Positions 34,745 to 46,400 of a stretch of DNA of 64,000 nucleotides are shown in pieces. Position 1 is the first letter of the stretch. Each line of letters begins with the position of its first letter. The position numbers were made by a program, and so were the translations under genes. Source of the stretch: Paragonimus westermani. Its lineage: Eukaryota > Platyhelminthes > Trematoda > Plagiorchiida > Troglotrematidae. The stretch is from positions 96,587 through 160,586 of the forward strand of contig QNGE01001005.1 in the NCBI GenBank assembly GCA_008508345.1, read 5' to 3'. Below the pieces are notes generated by a model. That model made no database searches and was not told where the DNA came from. It saw only the letters and a list, made by a program, of their open reading frames with translations.

Positions 34745-37700
34745 TAAGTCGCATGTGGCTCACGCTGTTAAAACCTTAGGTAGTTTCCGTTCGTATTCTG
34801 TCTCAAGAGCCAGTCGTTCACATTGCACACCGATCGGGTGTAACATTTGTTGACAACTATTGTGAACTGAGCATTACTAAAAACTGATCTTGATCCTCGT
34901 ATTCCCGTAGACTTTCCAATCAACTCCTTTCAAACAGAAACATTCCAATCGTATTTCATTCTACTGAGGTGTTTAAACAACTTCAAACCTCGAATACAGT
35001 ACTCCTTTTCGAAAGGCAGCAGCTGAAAAGTCCATCAGATCGTGAGAACCCGGACCACTTATAGTACGATTAAAAAATTAGAACCAACAATCCTCCACAG
35101 CCTAATACTTACACACTTTGGCTAAGTGGTTGAAACAAGAACGCATGTACACATTTTAACTGCCGCTAGTTTTTCACAACATCCAGTTAATGAGGTTCAT
35201 ATCAGACACCTTACCAGCAACTGAACACTCGGTTGTTGCCTGATAATCATATAAGATCTGTTGTAGCAATGCTTCGGTCTCATTATTGCAATTATTTTCT
35301 TCATTCATTGTATGCGGTCACACATTCTACTGATCAGTCACACATTTAATCGAGAACTGGCAACAGTCGATTACACGTAGACCAATTCGTAGTGCAAATT
35401 GCCGATTGATGCATGCAAACATTAAAGACAATGTCACCTGGTTAACCAAATGTAGTCATGGTCTGTCGCTTTGTCTACACGACCGGTTCAAAATTATTCT
35501 AGTTCTACTGGACAAAAACTGATCGGATAAATAACTGAGAAAAGTATTTTAACCTATCTCCTGCAACTCGTTTGTCTACAGTGCCGTGGCCTAGTAGATG
35601 AGTGTTAGGGATTCCACTCAGATATACACTAACGGGTGGTGGGTTCAATTCCTGGCGTTCATGGTATTCGTAACTCGCAACAGGATTGAAACAGTTGCTG
35701 ACCCCTTCACTAATAGCCACCTTTTGCAAGACCTCTAAACAACTGTTTCCGAAGTCGACATGGAGGTCCTCTATTTTGTGTGGTGAAAGCAAATGGTTGT
35801 CCGAGTTAAGCTTTTGACCGAGAAAATTTATGAACGAGGATTGAAGACATAACTGTAGGCAACGACCAAAATCTGTTTTGTCGTGTTTGATTTAAATATC
35901 TTTCAGGCAAAATAGCGAAGAAAGCAGATCTGATTACGATGTTTCGTATGCTAAGTGAGGTCGTTCCGAAACCAACCTGAATGTTCCAAGCCATGGTCAC
36001 CTTTGTGGCCTGGTCACTGCAAAAATCCATCTTGTGATAACAACTTGGCTGTCACAGTACTGAGATCAAGAACTCATAAAAATATCAAGCAGAGAGACAA
36101 TATGAAAAAGTGGGTGCATGTATGTCAAAACCGGAGCTGCCTACGTAGTCAAGCAGTGGAAGAATTACCAGGGTTAAGGTGGTTAGGAGACACCACTTTA
36201 GAACGCATTTGAACGCCGACTGATGACTTCACTTGACAGAACCACTGGAAATCAACACATGGAACAATCTGAACATTTGATTATTCAACAAAACAACGTG
36301 TTGTCAATGTTTCGCGATGGTAGTCCTGAGGTCTACAACACTCGACTGGTTCGCTCGCATGTAGACTCATCACAAGAAGGTAGTCTGTATACACTGATGG
36401 CCCTTGGTGTACAGGCTTCCCCAGATGAAAGCAAAGTTCCTCCTAATCTAATCCTTGTCTCGTTAGCCTACTGTCCAAGCTCCGACCTACTAGTACATGC
36501 TTTGCCTGTCTACCCCTCTCTATTGACCACACACATTCACGTGTTCTCTGTACTGCTCATGACGCATCCACGTAAGCCAAGCCTACCAATTGGCAACACT
36601 GCTTGTTTTCTACTGGTTCCCACTTCCACGTTCGAGGTCGCCTCATTCGCTTCAGCTCTCTTTGCGTAACGGTCATACTCTCCTGTCCCTTCCGATTGTG
36701 ACTATTTGATTGGTTTTGTTTTGCTGTTGGAACTCACTCAGGGCTTGGAATGAATTGCGGTTTACAATTTGTCTGTTCAGTACCCACTGGGTGGATAATA
36801 CCGCTGTTTCTGCATTCAATATCCAGTTTATCATCTCGTAATCGTGGAAATCAAAAGTACTATTCAACGTTCATCTGATGAATGTTACACTTGGTGTTAG
36901 TAGCCTAAATGGGGTTTCCAGTTCAGTGAGCGGATAAGAGCTTCAGTTCATAACATGAAGAGTTACCGGTTCAGATTCCATTCAGCCCACCACTAACTAC
37001 CGACCACAGACATGAATGAAACTGGTCGTACTATGTCGCTGTGAAGGTCTACAACATGGAATATTTTCCTCACTGTTTGAAACCCCTGAGACTGTAATCA
37101 GTATATAAGAACGGCCCGAGGTACGCGAGTCCATCCACACTGAAGGGGTGTGTACCGTTTTTGCATCAACAATAACGCTTCATTCTCTCGTAATATAGAA
37201 AACAAACGAGGCTCATTTCCTACTTTGCTCCTCCTTGAATGTTCGTACTGTATTTTGTATACCACAGTTGGCAGTTACCTTGTTACGTTTGCTAAGTGTA
37301 TCGGTCAACGTTTTTCACCGTTTTTTTCTGAGCAGCTGTGTGGTTACTCAACCTCATTGTTCACTATAACGGTGCCTGATATTCTCTTGCTATGAAATCA
37401 TGAGCACACATTTCGATGAGCCCGCTGTTGTATAACTAACCACATTAGCACGCTTTGTTGAGAGAAGTCGGGAGCAAATATGTAGAAGCGAACTGGTATC
37501 GAGCGTTTCCTATTCAAACTCAACAGTATTTACAGGTTGCGAAAAGGTGAATGACACCGAATGTTCACGTGCAATTCTAGACCACGGGTAAAATCTTAAC
37601 TATACGAGTGGCACGGTTTCCGTATTCCGCACTTATTAAGCGAAACACGCATGATGAATTGCTGTCGTTCGATCTCAGATAAGTTACAATTTGACGTAAA

Positions 37701-37930
37701 CTTTCCCCACTAAAGAACACACCAGCATAAGCTTGTTTCACTGTTCGATTTACCGACCTTTACATATTCATGCACTCACTACTCAAAGATTACAGAAGTT
37801 TGCATTAGTGAGGTTAGAATATTCTCGTCAAATAGAATTGCTACACCAGTTTTTATTTAGTTTCGTCCGTTTTTCTCCAACTCTCCCTAAATACAGTACT
37901 GGGTTGTGGGAAAAAACCCTGTACTGCCAG
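34745..37930. other. interior of the inverted-repeat unit
   Basis: 3186 bp. It contains a tRNA-like repeat at 35578-35700 and a 148-codon open frame at 36223-36669 (+) of unknown meaning: rich in Ser, Leu and Pro, with no signal peptide, transposase or polymerase motif. Another degenerate tRNA-like string lies near 36925-36990. No gene supported. Confidence 0.55.
35578..35700 (+). repeat. tRNA-derived SINE-like repeat
   Basis: TGGCCTAGTAGATGAG (from 35587) fits a tRNA A box, and GGGTTCAATTCCTGG (from 35641) fits a B box, about 50 bases apart as in tRNA-derived SINE heads. The sequence does not fold into a clean tRNA, so it is not called a tRNA gene. The tail limit is a guess. Confidence 0.5.
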
Positions 37931-38315
37931 TTGTTTCCGTGTTACTGCTGACTGCTGCAAGAAATCACAAGATTTCCAAGCGATGCTAGAATCACACATT
38001 GCGAGGGATGCTATCCCCTTATTGAATAAGACTGGCAGTTGCCAGTGATCGGACACCAGAGACAATCTTGAACAGTGTTGGTATTCGGTTGCTGTGTACA
38101 CTTCAGCCCAGCTTTGCATACAATCGGTAAACACTCAAAGTTTCACGATCCTCGTCGCTTTTTAACCATTTTCTCCCCTGATTCTGTTAGATAGTTGATG
38201 CCAGCTACTTGTTATTGTTTAGGCACTACATATATATATATTAATCAAAAAAGAGGGTAGACACTGAGTGGTGAACGATTTATTGTGACTTTTCAAATCC
38301 ACACTAGGATCCGTT

Positions 38316-38321
<6 letters not shown>
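37931..38321 (-). repeat. right inverted-repeat arm, 391 bp
   Basis: Reverse complement of 34354-34744 with no visible mismatch, starting TTGTTTCCGTG and ending CCGTTATCATA. Its outer edge runs straight into an AT microsatellite, so the exact border is uncertain by two bases or so. Confidence 0.9.

Positions 38322-38352
<31 letters not shown>
38319..38352. repeat. (AT)17 microsatellite
   Basis: 34 bases of uninterrupted AT directly touching the right inverted-repeat arm; the left arm has no such tract at its outer edge. Confidence 0.95.
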
Positions 38353-38358
<6 letters not shown>

Positions 38359-40788
38359 GACAGTGTTGCTGACAGAGTAAGCCAACTAGCGGACATTGAT
38401 TTTCAGGGAAGAAAAGCTTGTTTCATCATTATTGGTGAAAGGACATGTCTCCAAGCAAGTAGTTCGTAGTGCAGAAAGAAAAATCAAATTTGACCCGAAG
38501 CTTTTTTTGGGATCAGAACAGACTCGTGGGATTCGAAAACTGTAAAAAGATTACATTAGGCTTGCAAATTTCTAATGCCAAGCAACTGTCATTTCATTTT
38601 TCTTTGCTCCGTCACAGACAACCTCTGTCTGATTAAAGTTTAATAATTAACAGCATGGCTTCTATCACTTAGATTATCTGTTCAAATCATCGGACACCTG
38701 GCGACTGTGGACAAAATAGAAGTCAGTAATTGAGGAACATATGTATATGAAAAACAGTCTTGAAGTAAAAACCATTCTATTTGAGATTCCTTTTGATAGC
38801 TACTAGTGCTGGCTAATCGCCTCTGATCAAGCAAGTTCATCTAGATCAGGATGAGATATTGACAACCGATAAATGTTGGGTTCATTGTTTGAAAAATGAA
38901 AACCACTTGCATGTGATCGCAAACCTGGCATTCAGATAAACCATTTGGCTAGCCCAAATCTCCGAACATCAATTAAAGATTCGGTTTTATCCACCATTAA
39001 ATCTTCAAAGACTCATTCCACAAACATTGTAGACAAATTCGGAACATGCATGCAATATTTGTAAAAAACTGTAAACAGTTCACTAGCTACCAATAAACGG
39101 AACATACGCATCTACGCAGTTGTTCTAAATACTCGATGTGAATCGTGTGAACCTGGCTGGTTCACGGCCAAACGTACGCTGTAAATAAAATTGGATGTGT
39201 TTATGACGACCAAGGTAGGTCCAGCCGGAAGTCACTGATGGTGGTCCAAAGCGAACATCACATTTTCGAGAAAGTGTTCGGGATAGGACACGAACTAACT
39301 GGCAAAAAACGTTTAAAGTGAACCTAGATGGACTGCACACTTAATGCAACTAACATCGGTTGAACATACATTTTTTACAGAAGAGATATTGATCACCTTA
39401 GAAAAAACAAAACGGCGATCGTTACTGATCTTCTGACAGTAACGTCGTTTTCCTCCTCGTGTCCCATTCCTACAGCACAGCTGTGATTACATTGTTTCCG
39501 CAGTTGATTCTTCGTGCATTGTGAAATGTCACAGGACGTTAGTGGTCTAGGTAACTATGTGTTCGAACCCTCCAAAGAAAGTTGATGGAAGCATATGTTC
39601 CCTCGAAAACAGCAAAATTAAACTTCGTTTCATAGCATTAATATTTGATGTAGCAACGCGTAGTTTAATTAGTTTAATATAATTCTCGCGATAGTATATA
39701 CCTTGGAGAAATTTATACATCAGATTGAATCATTTTCACAAAACGATAGACAGTAGAAACTCGATCAGTTTATCCAATAGAGCGTTTCAGTTTGTTTGTT
39801 TCTTAGCCAAAAACGGTCAAATTTGGCAATATTTGGAACACTTACGGCTCAGTTGCTGTAGAATACTGAAAAGTAACATAGCGGCGTGAAGCTTGAACAC
39901 AATTTAAGTGTTTCTGCACCAAGGGAAATATCAGGAAAGCAAGGGCGAATTTGAGTTTTTCCGCTTTACATCAGAGACATCGATAGTTGGTAGCCTCTAA
40001 AATGACAACAGTTCTCCCTTGGACTAGATGCCATTAAGCCCTCTTAGATCTTCAACAGAACGAGGGTACAACAAGTCAAAGTGGTTTTTCTTTGTTTCAT
40101 GTTGCCTCTCCAAATCCACTATTACAGCCGGCTCGGCCTTTCTTCTTCTTGTTTGGACTGTTTAGACCGAGTCATTTGGATAAAGTTTTACACTGCAACC
40201 GTGCAGAGTACGTAAGCGAAGTTGCCAGGACGAATGACCAAAAAGGTTAAACCTTGGTTCCGAGTAGAAGCTCGTTCCGTAAAGCGTTACCTTACGAGTT
40301 CGGAGATGGACGAAAACCGTTTGTGCAGCATTGATTTATGGATGGACAAAATTGGGCAATATATTATTTTTTGTTGCCCGACGTTGTCATATTGTAAAAT
40401 GATAGGCTGAGTTAGACGACGTCCGTGCTAACCCATGAGTCATTGGCTTTTAAAGTACTGATGAAAATTCTCATACACTTTCCTTGACCTTCAGCCTCCT
40501 AGGCCATTTTATTTTCATGGAATTAGACAACTTAAGATAGAACAGAACAGGGATTCAAATGAGCGTCGTCTATAATTCCATCTAGAGCTTTGTACAACCC
40601 GCTGTTGAGTGTGTGAGCATCAGTAGATAAAGATGTAATATTACTAGAAATAAACAGTATTCTCGTGCGTTTTACTATCCATGCTGCCTTTAATATTTCG
40701 GTTTATGGGATCGTCCATATACATATATATTTCGATTATCATCACATGCCCACTATTCGCTATGGTTTCTCTGAAAAATCAGAACCTC
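38353..40788. other. stretch without a recognised gene
   Basis: No coding exons recognised on either strand. A tRNA-like string with a TGTTCGAACCC B box lies near 39543-39575, likely a SINE fragment. Confidence 0.55.
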
Positions 40789-40850
40789 TTCACCAATAAC
40801 GATGGATGACATACATCGCGGGATGTTAACATTTCGCCTACTGTCTTCGG
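40789..40850 (+). repeat. LTR-like direct repeat, copy at the element's 3' end
   Basis: Matches 43342-43403 in the same orientation with about 7 differences in 62 bases, without gaps. Lies about 95 bp beyond the end of the endonuclease frame (40945). Confidence 0.8.
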
Positions 40851-40944
40851 TCACAAACGCAAAACACAAGAATACATAGGACATGCGGATAGCAACACAG
40901 TAAAAACATTCACCGATTGGGTTTACATGAAACAAAGGCTGCCG

Positions 40945-41635
40945 TCAGTTCCAGGGCAAACAAACTGCGTGAGTCAACAGTTTATGCACACACAGGGCCG
41001 GACGATGAGTACTGCTCAATATGGCCTCGGAAAAAGCAAGCAGTTTGGAGTTCTGATTACGCAACAGAACTTGAAACGAGATGGCCGGGTCAAAAACATG
41101 ACCTTTTCCCATGATGTGCCTTGTGATAGATGATGCAGGATTTCGTCTTAATCGTTCTGTTACCAGTGTCTGTTGCGTCGTGACGTGTATCGACCACTTA
41201 GGTATATGCCCAGCCATTCATTGTCGTAGGCACCGATTTGTTCCACCGATATTGACGTCACCGCAACTGCAAGTGAACTGAGATTACATGTGAGACAGAA
41301 CATTTCGGTAGGTCACGATTACGAATAAGCTGAGCAACACTCCTAGTTATGAGTAGCAATCACAATTTAGCCGCAGGGAATGTACGAGTTAGAGTAGATT
41401 GTAATTTTGACTTACGTCAGTCGTGATATAATCACCTTTGCAAGATAGGTTCAAAAAGACCTGCTTCTTGAGAACCGTACTCACGACAGTCTTGATCATT
41501 CTTTTCTGGCTGTGAACATCGACGAATTTCTCAGGGTATCCGTTTGCGAGCAGCACCTCTCTTAATCTCGCCTCTTCTCCTTGCAAACAGTCATCGGTGT
41601 ATATCTACCGGGCTTCTTAGAACAGGGTTCGTACC
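40945..41635 (-). pseudogene. Penelope-like GIY-YIG endonuclease, broken
   Basis: The linker (LLANGYPEKFVD) is at 41586-41389 and a KLxLLxxTR-like region with stops at about 41350-41270. GDVNIGGTNRC stands for the YIG strand with its GRT (about 41260-41230). After a stop come HIPKW and SSITRHIMGKGHVFDPAISF, then SEAIL and CVHKLLTHAVCLPWN, which match the H...GH and EA landmarks and the C-terminus of the family. The YIG Tyr is Asn here. Confidence 0.8.
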
Positions 41636-43182
41636 AGGTCTCTTTTGTAAGTAATGGGCACAAAAGAAGAAAACTGCAAATACCGACCGCTCCAAGTGGC
41701 TTTGCGGCGCACTGAGCGTTGCGATGAGCCATCATGCTGTCTAGTAGGTGAAATGTCTAGAAAAGATAAACTGTTGTTTGTTTCCTCCTCATGAGAAACA
41801 GAAAGATTAGGATGAACGGAACTGAAGTGGTTTGGGAGTGAATCAAAATGAATATTAGTAGTAAAAATCAAATAATCATTTATATATCGCTTATAGAGGC
41901 TGGCACCATCTATAGCATCAGATAGTTTTAATTCAATCATTCCTAAAAATATACCTGCAAGTGTAGAGCCCAATGGGCTACCCATTGCCACACCATCAAC
42001 TTGTTTATAAGAGAATCCGCCCAAATCAAAACGGATGTTCTCTGTACATAAAAGTATAAGTTCCTTAAGGTGATCAACTGGGAGACAAAAAGAAGAATTT
42101 TGATGGAAAACAAAATCGCATAGAAAGTCAACTGTTTCTCGAAGGGGTACGTTCGTAAATCGAGTCAGCGTCGATAGAATATATCTTATGTGAACTCACT
42201 GATACGTCCTGTAAAGTTTGTGTCAGATCGAATGAATCTTTTAAACAATGAGGGGTAAACAACTGGCGGATCCGGTGGAGGACGCTTAGAAGCTATCTGG
42301 CAAGCTTGTGGTACGGTGAGTTGTCCATGCACAAGATTGGCCTTAACTGGACACCACATTTATATGTTTTTGGAGCACCTTTTAACTGTGGTGTGCGGGT
42401 TCCGGTTAGCTACTTCTGTCTGTATTGCAGTTCCGAGATGTACCCATGTAGTAGTAAGATTTGGAGTATTCTTGAGACTTGTTTCTCTACCAGATTGTTG
42501 TTATCATCTGAACTTTTCTTGTGTCTAGTTGGATATCTTTCATTTTTGATTCATAATCATCCTTGTTCACGATAACTGCCGGCACCTTTGTCTGGGTGGA
42601 GGAAAACCACATCTTCCATTTTTCGCAGTTGTTTTAGAGCTTGGTAAAATTCAGATGTCAAACAACAATTCTGGCGTACAGGTGAAGTCACCAAATGGTG
42701 AGAAATATCGACCATCTCCTCGCGGAACCATCCTTCGTTTTCCTGCGAATTTGGAGAGAAGTCTTTAATTTGATCATACAGGTTCTCAAATTGCATCCGT
42801 GTTTGCAACCGGGAGGAATTGAGAGAAATTTTAAATTTCACTCCGAGGGATAGAACCTTCAATTGTGCCCGCGTAAACTGAACCAACGATAAGTTCTGCA
42901 GGTGTTTCAAGCCATCCGCAGGGGGAAAGCACTCATTATCTGACCGCGACAAAGTTACCTGAGGACTGCGCAGTGTCATTGTTCTAGTATTCTGACAAAA
43001 TTCTCGAACTTTATACGACATATCAACGGCAGACTGTTAAGTATGGATGTAGAACGTCGTTGGGTCTCCAGATATTTGTTCAGCCTTTCTTGTGAAGCCT
43101 CGATACATGAAGTCGTCAGTCTGACAAAGTTGACATTGTTTCCGGGCCATTTTTCTTTCAACAGCAAACGGTAAAATAACAA
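41617..43182 (-). pseudogene. Penelope-like reverse transcriptase, broken
   Basis: Three long open pieces (43182-42976, 43021-42557, 42024-41617) are joined by a stretch with stops. The last piece holds the primer-grip and catalytic part: QVDGVAMGSPLGSTLAGIFL, then YKRYINDYLIF where active family members have RYVDDTF. Phe-Leu-Asp (SLSFLDI) and the RKATWSGRYLQFSSF segment match the region after the catalytic box. Missing Asp at the first catalytic position and the stops mean no function. Confidence 0.88.
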
Positions 43183-43341
43183 AGAGAATCGGTCTGACCT
43201 TACGCATTCTTCAAAAACCCTATGGTTGAACGTTCTGTAGTCGTCTTACACCGCAAGATCACCAACCTGTCCAACGCCCGTGTTGTATGCGTAGGGAGTC
43301 TTCGTTTGAGAAATTTAAAACACTGAGTCCTTTTGATCCAG

Positions 43342-43403
43342 TTCACCAATAACGATGGAAGGCATACATCGCGAGATGTTAACATTTCGTTTACTCTCTT
43401 CAG
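43342..43403 (+). repeat. LTR-like direct repeat, copy at the element's 5' side
   Basis: Partner of 40789-40850. On the minus strand it falls inside an open stretch (43469-43200), so the element may begin somewhat above 43403; Penelope-type repeats often overlap the start of the coding region. Confidence 0.8.
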
Positions 43404-43469
43404 TTGTTGACATGCTGATTCCAATTGAACCTGGAAAAAAGTTTCAAATGTTGCGCAACAGAAAACCAA

Positions 43470-46400
43470 AGGCTTCTATGGGTGACGGAGACGGTAACAG
43501 TTAACAGATGGAACTCACCCCTCTGCGTACAAAAGGACTTGTTGGTCAGTACTAGATTGCCCTGGTAACTGATGGGCATGGCTGTGTGTGTGAGTGTACG
43601 TGTGTTTGGATGGTTGTTGTTTTCGGTGCTTAGCTTCACAATGTACATTAGACTTTGCTATACAAACTCAGATTGTAGTATGTACCTGATAAGATACAGC
43701 GAAGTGTACTCGAGGGACATATTGTGAAAAAGCCGTTTCCGAGTTCTTTGTTCAACCGAGATATGCACCTTTTGAGCAACGTAAAGGTCTTAATAATTTC
43801 TTTTACTGTACTCGTGTAATACTTGTCATTTAGAAGACGATATATCACCCGGTGATATCCCGTTAAAACATGTTATGAAGATTGTAGCGGTTCCGTTGGT
43901 GAAAGATCACGTGGAGAGAGACAGCAATGCAGCCTACAAACAGTTGCAGTTAACTGAGAGAAAACCTAAGTCACACTAACAGAATCTTCACCACCAAAAG
44001 TTTGCTGTCGTGTAGTTACGCGACTACAGGAGGATTGCGATTCGGTTAGGCTGGAAAAGCCTAATTCTAACTAATCAGCTACTGTTTAAGCCAACCATAG
44101 AAACCTTAAACTGGGTTCTCACATCCGGTGGACTAGATTTTAAGTCACTACAGTGATGCGTGTAGATTACCCACGAACGGATTTATGCATTTTAGTAACC
44201 CACTCGACTGGTACTGCCTGGATTTGTCTGACAGAATGGCCACATTGTTTTCTTTCTGAGAAAACCAGTCCTACTTTAACATTACAGGAGTACTTCGTTT
44301 GTTTCTTTAATGCTTGTTTGTCTAAAGTAGGCATAAGATACGAACATTCTCCACTTGTTAAAGGTTTGGAAGAAAGTTTTTCTTTTTGAGAAGCCGATTC
44401 TTGGGAGAAGGCGTTTTAATGCGGTAAGATGGCTTTTTTTCAACGTGATCAGTCCAGTCTTGCTTCATATTGAAGAGTAGTTGGGTAATTCACCCAGCTT
44501 TACAATATCATTTCGATCTTATGCTCATCTGAGGAGCTTCGGTAACTTCATCGAACTAGCCTAAAACGGATTACTAAAAATTCTTTCCAACCATTGCAAA
44601 TTCGATTGGTTTTTGACACGTTTGGATGAACACTCCACTAAATTTATGGTTTTTGGAACCTAGAATAACAAAAGTCCCACTTGATCGCTATGTGGGTAAG
44701 ACGCTGGTCTTAAAAATACGGTGCTTCACGGTTAGTTGTCTGGCCCGGACAAGAATATGCACTACCAGTGGCGACCTCTAACAAATGCGACACTCGTATA
44801 CAGAACTTTTCTGATAGAGTCGAAATGAGTAGTGATTCCCTTAAGTCGTGCCAGTGCATGTCTGAATATTAGCGGAACATCATGTGACTATGCAGTGCTT
44901 TTTATCGTTGCAACCGTCTTCAGGAAACACGAAAACACGTCCCAAAGGGTGGATGATATAAGGGAGAACACTCTGTCTGCTCATATTCCCAAAACTGCCA
45001 CTGTCGACGTTAACTGAGTGACCGACCGAACTGTTAGTAACATGGCTGGTGAACTGTTTCACATTCATTACCACCTGCTTTGTTCCGCCCGACCAAACTG
45101 ATCGATTGACATGTGTTAACACTTGCTGAATCATGCAAATGATTGGTTGCTTTGTCATACGCTGTTGTGTAACTACCAATCGTTTACCGCGGCCGGAAAG
45201 CCACTGTTTGCGCGTTGGTTCATTCACATGCTTGTTCACTTTCGCGCTTGCGAATGTCAATGCAGTACTCGTTCTCCTAGCGTCGTTTTACCGCACCAGT
45301 AAACACAACAGTTAGGTCTTCTAATAAATGGTGATGGCAAGGGGCAATCCGGTGGGTGAGGACAGTGTATTACTCTACTAGGAGCATGGTTCTATCACCT
45401 TAGTGAACTAAATTTACGCCAATTCAATTAGTTTCATGGTTTGAGAAGTTACGTGGGGTTTATCGGAAGCACGCACCGTCCGGCTCACGAAACTTCAACA
45501 GGACCTAGTTTAGAAATCCGTTTGGAGAATCAGGTGAAGCCAGTGGGAGTACATCAAAGCCAAGACACCCGATCTAAATTCCCACTCCCTACCTCAGGTG
45601 CGCGTGTTAGGCTGACCAGGCGATTGTGAACGTGGAAGTAGAGTTCACACAAGTATCACAAGTATCTTGAGTCGAACCTGAAGACCAAAATCAGTTCAGC
45701 AAAATTGCCAGGGTCTCTGGATACCGATTCTCTTGTCCGCGGTAGGTAAAGGAGAACCTTGCATATCCTGTGTAGAGATCTCTCTACAAAGCTTGATGGG
45801 CACTATGAATCCAGTGGAGGTTCAACGGGACGTCAGCTGAATGAAGTTCACAACATACTGGCCTAACGCAACATAAATATCCGGTTGTTTAGACTCATTA
45901 CTGTTCGTGAGCTCTGGAGGGTAACACGTGAACAACGACCTAACTTGTAAAGGGCGGGTAGCAACACGTTTGTTTAACTTCAGGATTATCTGAAGAGGTT
46001 TTCATCGATAATGAAGAAAAAGTTTGCCTAAATAGACGGCGGGTCCAACACGCTTATTGAGTGATATGGCCGGTGCTGACGGCATACAATCTTTCAGATA
46101 GTTGGGCAAGCTTGTCTACCCAATATATTCGAGAAAATTCGATGGATAGAGTAAGTACTGTCCATGCAGTACAAGCCAGAGATCAGCAGACATGCCCGTG
46201 AATCATTCGGGATAACCACTGACAAAATGCTTACTCGGATTCGTATCCTTAAGTCCGTCTGCCCTACACATCTGGCGATACCAACTGCATAAACAAAATA
46301 AGGGTTCCGGTAAGTTGCCCTTTCACTGTTTGACCAAATCCACTTCAATGAGTAGAGCTAGTAACCTCAGGCAATGTGAGTTTTGTGAACCAAAAAATAT

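Larger units (their letters stand above)
34354..38321. mobile_element. 3968-bp unit bounded by 391-bp inverted arms
   Basis: The arm at 34354-34744 reappears as its reverse complement at 37931-38321. Both arms are 391 bp and I see no mismatch reading through them. If the outermost TA is taken as a target duplication, the unit is TA-TGATAACGGATCC...GGATCCGTTATCA-TA. This is the form of a TA-targeting DNA transposon with very long terminal repeats. The 3.2-kb interior has no transposase I can recognise; the longest frame (36223-36669) shows no DDE or helix-turn-helix pattern. It could be a non-autonomous element, a foldback element, an inverted duplication, or an assembly artefact. Confidence 0.55.
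40789..43403 (-). mobile_element. Penelope-like element, near full length, degraded, with LTR-like direct repeats
   Basis: On the minus strand the domains follow in family order. They are an N-terminal region (43182-42976), VVFLHPDKGAG (RPDKGAG motif, about 42580), GAPKTYK (PKTHK, about 42385), PYHKLARWL (about 42300), QVDGVAMGSPLGSTLAG (about 42003-41953) and YINDY (41886-41872). Next come SLSFLD, DLVRTLF (41617), LLANGYPEKFVD (about 41540) and a decayed GIY-YIG endonuclease ending CVHKLLTHAVCLPWN at 40945. Stops and frameshifts interrupt it in at least six places, so it is a pseudogene. The catalytic YxDD is Tyr-Ile-Asn-Asp. A 62-bp direct repeat lies at each end (40789-40850 and 43342-43403), as expected for Penelope-type LTR-like repeats. 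Confidence 0.9.

Noticed and set aside
40917..41133. Plus-strand open frames over 40.9-41.1 kb
   Set aside because: Antisense shadows of the Penelope-like endonuclease on the minus strand.
42306..42575. Plus-strand open frames at 42.3-42.6 kb
   Set aside because: Antisense of the Penelope-like polymerase, where GAPKTYK and PYHKLARW are read on the minus strand.
44880..45260. 126-codon minus frame
   Set aside because: No motif; amino acid composition looks like chance translation.
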